The position numbers were made by a program, and so were the translations under genes. From contig DCOH01000046.1 in assembly GCA_002322865.1 (NCBI GenBank), positions 87,372-98,950 on the forward strand: 11,579 nucleotides of DNA, given 5' to 3'. The stretch's first letter is position 1. Each line of letters starts with the position of its first letter. The stretch comes from Sphingobacterium sp. UBA1575. GTDB lineage: Bacteria; Bacteroidota; Bacteroidia; Sphingobacteriales; Sphingobacteriaceae. Below are positions 1 through 6,886 of the stretch, piece by piece. The notes below the pieces were generated by a model. It was given only the letters and a program-made list of their open reading frames with translations, was not told the DNA's origin and did no database searches.

Positions 1-1
1 T

Positions 2-706
2 ATTGCACAATCCAACCTTCAACGTTATCAGAGTGCATTATCAACTGGTGGTGTTACCCAAGCACAGGTAGATCAGATGCGTCTTCAATTTGAAAACGCA
101 AAGAACAACTTGAAAAGTGCGAAATTAACTGCTGGTGATGTAACAATCAAAACTTCTGTTTCAGGTATCGTAAATTCCCGCAAGATTGAACCAGGTGCTT
201 ATGTAAGTCCAGGTACTCCGGCATTTGATATCGTTAATGTGAGCACCCTGAAATTGAGAGTGAATGTAGATGAGAAAAATGTGGCAACACTTCGCGTCGG
301 ACAGACAGTAGAAGTATTGGCTAGTGTATACAGCGACAAGAAATTTACAGGTAGAATTACGTTCATCGCACCTAAATCTGATGGTAGCTTGAACTTCCCT
401 GTAGAGATCGAAATTGCTAACAACCCTAACAATGACCTTCGTGCAGGTATGTACGGAACAGCAGTATTCGGTGGTTCAGGAACTGCTTCCGCGTTGGTTA
501 TCCCTCGTACAGCTTTCGTAGGTTCCATCTCTGATAACAAGGTGTTTGTATTGAGAAATGGCAAAGCCATCGAAACAAAAGTTCAATCGGGTAGAAGCTT
601 TGGTGATTTGATCGAAATCACAAGCGGTCTTCAAGCTGGCGATCAGGTGATCATCTCTGGTCAGATCAACTTGTTAGATCAAACTGCGGTTGAAGTTATT
701 AAATAA
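2..706 (+). CDS. RND efflux periplasmic adaptor (membrane fusion protein), 5' truncated by the window edge
   Basis: This is the C-terminal 234 residues of a periplasmic adaptor that bridges an inner-membrane RND pump to a TolC-type outer-membrane channel. The reading frame is open from base 2, so the ATG at 77 is internal; the true start, signal sequence and first half of the hairpin lie outside the window. The visible Gln/Ala/Lys-rich stretch up to about base 125 is the descending arm of the coiled-coil hairpin. It is followed by the second lipoyl half-motif (TSVSGIV, then EPGAYVSPGTPAFDIV), a beta-barrel region (LKLRVNVDEKNVATLRVGQ) and a membrane-proximal domain ending in the typical GLQAGDQVIISGQ. 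The RND pump gene starts 26 nt downstream in the same direction, so the two are almost certainly co-transcribed. The family assignment is secure; the substrate cannot be told. Confidence 0.93.
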   Translation: MAQSNLQRYQSALSTGGVTQAQVDQMRLQFENAKNNLKSAKLTAGDVTIKTSVSGIVNSRKIEPGAYVSPGTPAFDIVNVSTLKLRVNVDEKNVATLRVGQTVEVLASVYSDKKFTGRITFIAPKSDGSLNFPVEIEIANNPNNDLRAGMYGTAVFGGSGTASALVIPRTAFVGSISDNKVFVLRNGKAIETKVQSGRSFGDLIEITSGLQAGDQVIISGQINLLDQTAVEVIK

Positions 707-732
707 TTTGTGCTAAGTACGACAATTCTATT

Positions 733-3700
733 ATGAAGATTACTGAAATATCGATAAAACGTCCCAGCCTGATCATCGTATTATTTATAATACTGACCTT
801 GGGGGGGATATTCTCCTATACTCAGTTAGGGTATGAGTTGGTACCTAAGTTTGAGGTAAACGTAATTACCGTGCAGACTGTATATCCAGGTGCCTCGCCT
901 ACGGAGGTGGAAAATACTGTAACCAAAAAGATTGAAGATGCCGTCTCCTCCTTGGAGAACATCAAAAAATTGGAAGCTACTTCCATGGAAAACGTGTCGG
1001 TGGTATTGATCACCTTGAACGATGGAGCTGATGTCAACTTCTTGTTGACCGATGCCCAACGTAAGATCAACTCCATATTGAACGATTTACCTGATGATGT
1101 AGATGCGCCATCTTTGAATAAATTCTCCCTGGATGATGTCGCTATCATGAGTTTAGCGGTGACATCCAACCTATCGGAGAAACAACTTTACGACCTTTTG
1201 GACAATAAGATCCAACCAATCTTTGCGCGTATCAATGGTGTGGCGAAAGTAGACCTGATAGGTGGTGAAGAAAGAGAGATCCAGATTAGTGTGGATGCAC
1301 AGAAATTGGAAGGATATGGCCTATCTATTGGTCAGATCCAGCAAGTTATCGGATCATCCAACCTCGATTTCCCTACGGGTAATGTGAGTACACGTGAAAA
1401 CCGTACGACCATCCGTTTGGCCGGTAAAGTAACATCAATTGATGAATTGAGAAACCTGCCTATCACCACTCCGACTGGAACAACGATTTTCCTTCGTGAT
1501 GTGGCCGATGTACAGGATGGTATCAAGGAGATCGAAAAGATCGCTCGTTTAGACCAGAAGAACACCATCATGTTACAGGTGTTCAAGCAGTCGGATGCGA
1601 ATGCGGTGGAGGTATCCCGATTAGTAAAGGAAACTATTGCCACGGTAGAAACAGATTATTCGAAGGACAATGTGAAAGTGTTGTTGGCGAATGACTCGAC
1701 AGATTATACCTTGAACGCAGCAAACAACGTAATCCATGACTTAATGATCGCGATTGCCTTGGTAGGTTTCATCATGCTATTCTTCTTGCATTCCTTGAGA
1801 AATGCGGCGATTACCATGGTGGCTATTCCATTATCTTTGATCGCAACCTTTATCGGATTATTGTTGATGGGCTATACCTTGAACTTAATGTCGCTTTTGG
1901 GACTTTCCCTAGTAGTAGGTATCCTTGTCGATGATGCGATCGTTGTTATCGAGAATATCCACCGCCATATGGAGATGGGTAAAAATAAGGTGCGTGCGGC
2001 TTATGATGGAGCAAAAGAGATTGGTTTTACCGTAACAGCGATTCCCTTGGTTATCGTGGTGGTATTCTTACCGACCGCGATGTCCTCTGGTTTGGTGGCT
2101 AATATCCTTGCGCAGTTCTGTGTTACGGTTATTATATCGACCTTACTATCTTTATTGGTATCTTTCTCGGTGGTGCCTTGGTTATATTCCCGTTTCGGAA
2201 AATTAGAGCATTTGAATCCGAACTCTTTCTTTGGAAAGATCATCCATGGATTTGAAGCTGGATTGACCAAATTCACCCACTGGATCACTGGCATCTTGGA
2301 ATGGTCATTAAAGAACAGATGGACTAAATTAGGAACTTTATTTATCGCCTTTTTCCTTTTGGTAGGATCTTGTGCCCTGGTTCCTACAGGTTATATCGGT
2401 ACTGACTTTTTCCCATCTTCGGATAAAGGGGAATACCTGATGCAGTTTGAGTTGGAGAAAGATGCTTCCCTAGAGAAGACCAACTTCCTGACCCAAAAAG
2501 CAGAGAATATCATTAAAAATAAACCAGAAGTGGAACGTATCATTACTACTGTAGGTCAGTCTTCAGATGGTATGAACTCTACTTCAGGAACACGTTATAA
2601 ATCCGAGATCCACGTGATCATGAAGGATACCTATACCGAGAATTCAAAAGTTTATGCGGCAAGATTGCAGCGTGAATTGGAAAAAGAATTGGTAGGAGCG
2701 AAGGTAAAATTCGTGAGTATGGGATTGATGGGAGCTGAACAGGCACCATTGAAATTGACCGTGATCGGTTCTGACCTGAAAGATGCGACGGAATTTGCTG
2801 AAAAAGCAGCAGACCTTCTTCGTAAGGTCCCAGGAGCTACCAACGTGAAGTTGACTTCCGAAGGTGGTAACCCGGAGATCAATGTGCAGGTAGACCGCGA
2901 GAAAATGACTTCATTAGGTCTGGATGTGGCTACCGTTGGTATGACTATGCAAACGGCCTTCTCGGGTAATACAGATAATAAATTCCGTGCTGGAGATAAT
3001 GAATATGATATCAATATCCGTTTCGATGAAGCCAGCCGTTCAAACATCGATGATGTGAGGGGATTGAAATTCATCAACAAACAAGGTGTACCTATTTCCT
3101 TAGAGCAATTTGCTACCGTAGGATACGGTTCAGGACCTTCCTTATTGGAGCGTCGTGATAAATCGCCAGCAGTTTCAGTTCAAGCTTCTCTTGTAGGTCG
3201 TACCTTAGGGGATGTAGCTGGAGAATGGAAAGACGAATTTTCTAAGTTAGAGCGTAAGCCAGGTGTTGTGTATATCTGGGGTGGTAATATGGAGAACCAA
3301 GAAGAAGGTTTTGGTACCTTAGGAGTGGCGCTATTGGCATCTATCCTGTTGGTATACCTGGTAATGGTTTCCTTGTATGATAGTTTCAGTACACCATTCG
3401 TCGTGATGTTCTCGATTCCACTATCCTTTATTGGAGCCTTGATCTTATTGGCATTGACAGGTCAATCCTTAAACATCTTTACCATCTTAGGTATCATCAT
3501 GTTGATCGGTTTGGTGGCGAAGAATGCGATCCTATTGGTCGACTTTGCTAACCACCGGAAGGATAATGGGGATAATACCCACGATGCCTTGGTTGCTGCC
3601 AACCATGCCCGTCTTCGTCCGATCCTGATGACTACCATTGCGATGGTGTTCGGTATGATCCCGATTGCGATGGCAACTGGTGATGGTGCAGATATGAACA

Positions 3701-3903
3701 GAGGTTTAGCGATCGTAATTATCGGGGGTCTATTATCGTCCCTATTACTTACGTTGGTTGTAGTGCCTGTGGTCTATTCGTTGTTCGATAGTATGGGACG
3801 CCGTTGGGGAAGTAAAAAGAAAACCAACTACGCTGAACTTATTGATGCCGATTATGTTCCGAATGAACATTATGTGGATGAAATGGATGTGAAGCACAAC
3901 TAG
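733..3903 (+). CDS. RND-family multidrug efflux permease (AcrB/HAE1-like), inner membrane pump
   Basis: This complete 1056-residue proton-driven RND transporter has the normal length for AcrB/MexB-type pumps. It starts with the cytoplasmic-helix motif ITEISIKRPS and a first membrane helix (about 12-30). Two large periplasmic loops follow (about 31-335 and 555-860), each with a pore-domain duplication. TM4 carries the proton-relay aspartates D400 and D401 (LVVGILVDDAIVVIENIH). TM10 carries the matching lysine K930 (IGLVAKNAILLVDFA). The GTDFFP motif (556-561) after TM7 and LRPILMTT (961-968) before TM11 are also typical. The double Asp suggests the HAE1 drug/amphiphile class rather than heavy-metal pumps. 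The C-terminus is a short charged cytoplasmic tail. There is no Shine-Dalgarno before the ATG, as is common in Bacteroidota. The gene follows the adaptor by 26 nt and is closed by a terminator, so the TolC partner is not downstream. The exported compound is unknown. Confidence 0.96.
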   Translation: MKITEISIKRPSLIIVLFIILTLGGIFSYTQLGYELVPKFEVNVITVQTVYPGASPTEVENTVTKKIEDAVSSLENIKKLEATSMENVSVVLITLNDGADVNFLLTDAQRKINSILNDLPDDVDAPSLNKFSLDDVAIMSLAVTSNLSEKQLYDLLDNKIQPIFARINGVAKVDLIGGEEREIQISVDAQKLEGYGLSIGQIQQVIGSSNLDFPTGNVSTRENRTTIRLAGKVTSIDELRNLPITTPTGTTIFLRDVADVQDGIKEIEKIARLDQKNTIMLQVFKQSDANAVEVSRLVKETIATVETDYSKDNVKVLLANDSTDYTLNAANNVIHDLMIAIALVGFIMLFFLHSLRNAAITMVAIPLSLIATFIGLLLMGYTLNLMSLLGLSLVVGILVDDAIVVIENIHRHMEMGKNKVRAAYDGAKEIGFTVTAIPLVIVVVFLPTAMSSGLVANILAQFCVTVIISTLLSLLVSFSVVPWLYSRFGKLEHLNPNSFFGKIIHGFEAGLTKFTHWITGILEWSLKNRWTKLGTLFIAFFLLVGSCALVPTGYIGTDFFPSSDKGEYLMQFELEKDASLEKTNFLTQKAENIIKNKPEVERIITTVGQSSDGMNSTSGTRYKSEIHVIMKDTYTENSKVYAARLQRELEKELVGAKVKFVSMGLMGAEQAPLKLTVIGSDLKDATEFAEKAADLLRKVPGATNVKLTSEGGNPEINVQVDREKMTSLGLDVATVGMTMQTAFSGNTDNKFRAGDNEYDINIRFDEASRSNIDDVRGLKFINKQGVPISLEQFATVGYGSGPSLLERRDKSPAVSVQASLVGRTLGDVAGEWKDEFSKLERKPGVVYIWGGNMENQEEGFGTLGVALLASILLVYLVMVSLYDSFSTPFVVMFSIPLSFIGALILLALTGQSLNIFTILGIIMLIGLVAKNAILLVDFANHRKDNGDNTHDALVAANHARLRPILMTTIAMVFGMIPIAMATGDGADMNRGLAIVIIGGLLSSLLLTLVVVPVVYSLFDSMGRRWGSKKKTNYAELIDADYVPNEHYVDEMDVKHN

Positions 3904-3929
3904 AACAATTTAAAAATCACATACTTAAA

Positions 3930-3963
3930 GGGGCTGATCGTAAAGATTCAGCCTCTTTTTTTT
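3930..3963 (+). terminator. Rho-independent terminator of the efflux operon
   Basis: An 8-bp stem (GGGGCTGA pairing with TCAGCCTC, one G-U pair) encloses a 10-nt loop and is followed directly by eight T residues. It lies 26 nt after the stop of the RND pump gene and is correctly oriented to end the plus-strand adaptor/pump transcript. Confidence 0.88.
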
Positions 3964-4047
3964 GAATTGTAGCTGAATGTTGATTATTTTGAAATAAATA
4001 GCTGCCATTCAAAACTTTCTACCCTAGAAACTTGTTCTGAAATTGAT

Positions 4048-4055
4048 TAATTTTG
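4048..4055 (+). promoter_or_regulatory. Probable Bacteroidota -7 promoter element for the lipoprotein gene
   Basis: TAATTTTG matches the Bacteroidota sigma-A -7 consensus TAnnTTTG exactly and lies 20 nt before the lipoprotein ATG. I see no good TTTG -33 box at the expected 19-21 nt spacing, so this rests on the -7 match and on its position after the upstream terminator. Confidence 0.5.
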
Positions 4056-4074
4056 CAGCAAATTCTAACGAAAA

Positions 4075-4671
4075 ATGAAATTCTTTCTCACAACATGTTG
4101 TTTTATAGTGCTGGTGGGTTGTAAACAGCAGGCCGAAAAAAAGGTAGTGGAACAACCTATGGAACAGTTTGTTGAGCAGAAGGAAACAGAAGTTTTTGTA
4201 GAGCCAACACCCGAAGAGAAGGATGAGATCCTAGCCGTGATTGAAGGCTTGGATAACCGTGCATTTCCGTTGACCGATTCGACGAACTTCGATAATGTGG
4301 ATAAAAAAGGGATCCATAATCCTGATTTTTTGAAACGGATCCATTTTGTAGCAGAAGAAGTTAATTTTAAGGATGTTCGGTTGCGCTATAGACTCAACTA
4401 TTCGCCTGCCTACTATAGCATTGTATTGACCTATCCTTTAGGGGAACATGAAATCATAACAACCTTATTAAACATCAATAAACAAGGGAAAATAATCGAT
4501 TTCTTGGATATTGCTTACGATGAGATTGCCGAATCAGCATTTCGCAAGGAGAGTGTGATGGAGAAGGATAGGGTAGTGCTTACCGATTGGAACTACATGT
4601 CCGAAGAACCGACAAAAACGGTTACTAATTATACCCTGACTTCCGAAGGTAGATTTGAGGAAGCTTCTTAG
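4075..4671 (+). CDS. Predicted lipoprotein of unknown function
   Basis: I do not recognise this 198-residue protein. The N-terminus is a short lipoprotein signal peptide, with Lys2, a hydrophobic core (3-14) and lipobox L13-V14-G15-C16, so the mature protein should be acylated at Cys16 and membrane-anchored. Next comes a strongly charged, Glu/Gln/Lys-rich and Pro-containing linker (about 17-48, with repeated VEQ), probably a flexible tether. The rest (about 49-198) is a predicted alpha/beta domain with alternating hydrophobic strands, for example YYSIVLTYPL and TLLNINKQGKIIDFLDIAYDE. The strand plus NKQGKIID turn resembles the beta-repeats of small Bacteroidota lipoproteins, but that is only an impression. 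The gene has terminators or candidate terminators on both sides and a probable promoter, so it is likely monocistronic. No catalytic motif is visible. Confidence 0.82.
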   Translation: MKFFLTTCCFIVLVGCKQQAEKKVVEQPMEQFVEQKETEVFVEPTPEEKDEILAVIEGLDNRAFPLTDSTNFDNVDKKGIHNPDFLKRIHFVAEEVNFKDVRLRYRLNYSPAYYSIVLTYPLGEHEIITTLLNINKQGKIIDFLDIAYDEIAESAFRKESVMEKDRVVLTDWNYMSEEPTKTVTNYTLTSEGRFEEAS

Positions 4672-4700
4672 GTAGGTTTTTAACTATCCCCATTATCTAC

Positions 4701-4719
4701 TGGTTTCAAACCATTTTTT
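4701..4719 (+). terminator. Weak candidate terminator after the lipoprotein gene
   Basis: TGGTT and AACCA form a 5-bp stem around a 3-nt loop, followed by a run of T residues. It lies 30 nt after the lipoprotein stop. The stem is short and AT-rich, so it may be inefficient or coincidental. Confidence 0.35.
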
Positions 4720-4748
4720 GTCTTTTGTGTTTTAAGGATACATAAGAT

Positions 4749-4838
4749 TGTAACTATACTGTAAGTAATCTGTAAGTGACTTGTAAGTGGCTTTTTGCAC
4801 TTACAAGTCACTTACACCTCACTTACACCTCACTTAAA
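4749..4838. repeat. Symmetric array of eight 11-bp repeats (4 direct + 4 inverted) forming a long hairpin
   Basis: Four forward units beginning TGTAA(G/C)T start at 4749, 4760, 4771 and 4782, exactly 11 bp apart. Four inverted units beginning CACTTA start at 4798, 4809, 4820 and 4831, again exactly 11 bp apart. The whole is symmetric about 4793.5. The inner two units on each side form a perfect 19-bp inverted repeat (TGTAAGTGACTTGTAAGTG at 4771-4789 against 4798-4816) with an 8-nt loop, GCTTTTTG. The third pair matches over 7 bp and the outermost pair over 5 of 7. No T-run follows, so this is not a standard terminator. It lies 27 nt before the yihY-family ATG and fills most of the intergenic space. 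It could be a protein-binding array with helical spacing, an mRNA 5'- or 3'-end structure, or a small palindromic repeat element. Confidence 0.9.
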
Positions 4839-4864
4839 CCTTGAAGAAAATATAAATACAACAC

Positions 4865-5854
4865 ATGGATAAACAGCGAAAAGAAGATAAAAAGAAGGGA
4901 AGTTTTTTCAAAAATACTTTTACGATTTTAAAAAACAGTGCATTAGGATTTATCAATGAGGATACGATGAAGTATAGTGCTTCCTTGGCGTATTATACTA
5001 TTTTTTCCATAGGTCCTATTTTGGTGCTGATGATCTCTTTGGCTGGGATTTTTTATGGGGAAGATGCAATAAAGGGTAAATTATTTTCGGAGCTGAATGA
5101 ACTGATCGGAAGAAATGCAGCACGACAGGTTCAGGAAATCATTAAAAACCTGGAACTTTCCGGGAAATCTTCCATGGCATTGATCATCAGTATTGTCACA
5201 TTAATCATTGGTGCGACCACTGTTTTTGGGGATATTCAGAACTCCATCAACAAAATTTGGCATGTGCGGGCGAAACCGAAAAAAGGATGGTTGAAATTGA
5301 TCATGGACCGTTTGTTATCCTCTTCCTTGGTCATTGGTTTAGGGTTTTTATTGGTAGTTACCTTGGTTATCAATGGGATTATCATAGCTTTTACCGATAA
5401 CCTGTTGCGGTATTTTCCGGATATGGCTGTTCATGTGCTGGATATCATCAACTTTATGTTGACCTTTGGAATCATATTTTTACTGTTCTCGGTTATATTC
5501 AAGGTCCTGCCGGATGTTAATATCCAATGGAAACCGGTTAAAGCTGGGGCCTTATTCACTTCCGTCCTTTTTGTGATCGGGCGTTTGGGTATTGGCTTTT
5601 ACCTTGCCAATTCGAATACCGCCACGACTTACGGTGCGGCAGGATCGATCGTATTGATCTTATTATGGGTGTATTATACCGCCGCCATCCTGTATTTTGG
5701 AGCAATTTTTACGAGGGAATATGCGACTTTCAAAAATTATCCGATAGAGCCATCGGAGTATGCGGTTCATGTAGAGATCAAAGAGATCGAGCGGAATGTC
5801 AAAGAAATTCCGCCCGCTCCACTTACTACCGACGAGACTGTGATCGAGAAGTAG
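4865..5854 (+). CDS. YihY/BrkB-family (UPF0761) integral membrane protein
   Basis: This 329-residue inner-membrane protein belongs to the YihY/virulence factor BrkB family, once misnamed RNase BN. It shows the family's six hydrophobic helices at about 42-64, 103-123, 153-178, 192-213, 227-249 and 257-281. Hallmark motifs are SASLAYYTIFSIGPIL (38-53), IQNSINKIWHVR (124-135), FKVLPDVNIQWK (212-223) and the C-terminal TYGAAGSIVLILLWVYYTA (255-273) followed by FGAIFTREYA. A lysine-rich N-terminus and a charged C-terminal tail (about 290-329) are predicted cytoplasmic. The biochemical function of the family is not firmly established; transport and envelope roles have been proposed. The eight-unit repeat array lies just upstream. 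The last 29 nt overlap the 3' end of the convergent ATP-grasp gene, and no terminator separates the two. Confidence 0.93.
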   Translation: MDKQRKEDKKKGSFFKNTFTILKNSALGFINEDTMKYSASLAYYTIFSIGPILVLMISLAGIFYGEDAIKGKLFSELNELIGRNAARQVQEIIKNLELSGKSSMALIISIVTLIIGATTVFGDIQNSINKIWHVRAKPKKGWLKLIMDRLLSSSLVIGLGFLLVVTLVINGIIIAFTDNLLRYFPDMAVHVLDIINFMLTFGIIFLLFSVIFKVLPDVNIQWKPVKAGALFTSVLFVIGRLGIGFYLANSNTATTYGAAGSIVLILLWVYYTAAILYFGAIFTREYATFKNYPIEPSEYAVHVEIKEIERNVKEIPPAPLTTDETVIEK

Positions 5855-6857
5855 GTTTATAGAATACTTTCACTCGTTTTTCCAGATCGATAATGATGGT
5901 TTCTGTGAAATCAATACCGGTCAATTGATTGATATGCATCAGCGCACCTGGAGAGAAAACATTGATCTCCATGATCTTGTCGCCTACGATATCCAATCCA
6001 ACCAGGTACATATTATCTTCTTTTAGTTTTTTGGTCACTTTTTTAACCAATTTCAGCACATCATCCGTGATTTCTGCTTCTTGAGCCGATCCTCCCTGAT
6101 GGATGTTGCTGCGGATTTCATCCGCAGATTGCACCCTTCTTACGGCGGCATATTTGCCATCAGCCATCAAAGGGGCACCATTCAGCAGGAAGAAACGGAT
6201 ATCGCCTTTTACCGCTTCTGGAAGGTATTCCTGAGCAATCACATAACCATCGCGGGCAATGGCTTCTACTGTTTGCTTCAGGTTCTGGGTTTCTCCGGAT
6301 TTGATCATAAAGACATTCTTTCCGCCGGATCCTTTCAAAGGTTTAAGGATAATCTTGTCTCCTTGTTCTTTCAGGAATGCTGTAACATCTTCATGGTTTC
6401 TGGTGACCAAAGTCTTTGGTCGGATGGCTTTTGGGAAATTCTGTAAGTAGAGTTTATTGTTCGCTTCGATCAGGTTATCAGGGTCGTTGATGACAAATCC
6501 ACCATTGCGTTTTACAAGCTGGGAAAACTGTATTCCTGCTGCAGAAGCCCATGGTCTTCCGATCATATCTAGGGTAGGGTCGAACCTTAACCAAAGTACT
6601 TCTACATCAGCCATATCAACCAGTTCCTTGGTCTTGGCTTTCAGGGTTTTCATGAACCTGGCTGCAGTAGGAACGGTTTCAGGTGGTTCCATTACGCGGC
6701 AGTGTGCCATAACCCGTTGTTCATCGCGGTAAACGAAATCTGCCAAGCCAATGTATAAAACGGTATGGCCTCTTTCCAATGCCTTTAAAGCCAATATGGT
6801 GGTGGTGAATTTCTCTTGTTCTTTATGGGTTTGATTGATCAAAAATGCAATTTTCAT
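5826..6857 (-). CDS. GshB-like ATP-grasp ligase (glutathione synthase family); third gene of the operon
   Basis: This 343-residue ATP-grasp enzyme resembles prokaryotic glutathione synthetase (GshB, about 315 residues), which joins a carboxylate and an amine using ATP. An N-terminal Rossmann-like domain (1-120) begins MKIAFLINQ. The linker INDPDNLIEANNKLY (123-137) matches the GshB NDP...NEKL region. ATP-grasp elements are the glycine loop KPLKGSGGKNVF (172-183), DIRFFLLNG (219-227), EIRSNIHQGG (247-256) and the Mg-binding GLDIVGDKIMEINVFSPG (287-304), where D289, E297 and N299 are likely metal ligands. No gshA-type gene is nearby. Instead the gene follows a DUF1704 peptidase by 29 nt, so a glutathione role is doubtful and a peptide or amino-acid ligase of unknown substrate is more likely. 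The Ser/Arg-rich tail (TSRSQSRR) is encoded within the overlap with the yihY-family gene. No Shine-Dalgarno is seen. Confidence 0.9.
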   Translation of the reverse strand: MKIAFLINQTHKEQEKFTTTILALKALERGHTVLYIGLADFVYRDEQRVMAHCRVMEPPETVPTAARFMKTLKAKTKELVDMADVEVLWLRFDPTLDMIGRPWASAAGIQFSQLVKRNGGFVINDPDNLIEANNKLYLQNFPKAIRPKTLVTRNHEDVTAFLKEQGDKIILKPLKGSGGKNVFMIKSGETQNLKQTVEAIARDGYVIAQEYLPEAVKGDIRFFLLNGAPLMADGKYAAVRRVQSADEIRSNIHQGGSAQEAEITDDVLKLVKKVTKKLKEDNMYLVGLDIVGDKIMEINVFSPGALMHINQLTGIDFTETIIIDLEKRVKVFYKPTSRSQSRR

Positions 6858-6886
6858 ATTTGCGTTGAGTTTTTTCTTATAGTGAT

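Noticed and set aside
77..706. ATG at 77 as the real start of the adaptor gene
   Set aside because: The frame is open to base 2 and encodes coiled-coil sequence continuous with the rest; the product would also lack a signal peptide and half the hairpin.
4771..4816. Perfect hairpin as a rho-independent terminator
   Set aside because: The T5 run lies in the loop and no T-tract follows either arm; the stem is long and AT-rich.
4749..4838. Repeat array as a CRISPR
   Set aside because: Units are only 11 bp, head-to-head inverted, with no spacers of normal size and no cas genes.
6081..6446. Plus-strand open frame opposite the ATP-grasp gene
   Set aside because: It mirrors conserved ATP-grasp coding sequence; the translation is not protein-like and no promoter or ribosome-binding site is evident.
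5826..6857. Calling the ATP-grasp gene gshB outright
   Set aside because: Motifs fit the family, but there is no gshA nearby and the operon partners point to another substrate.
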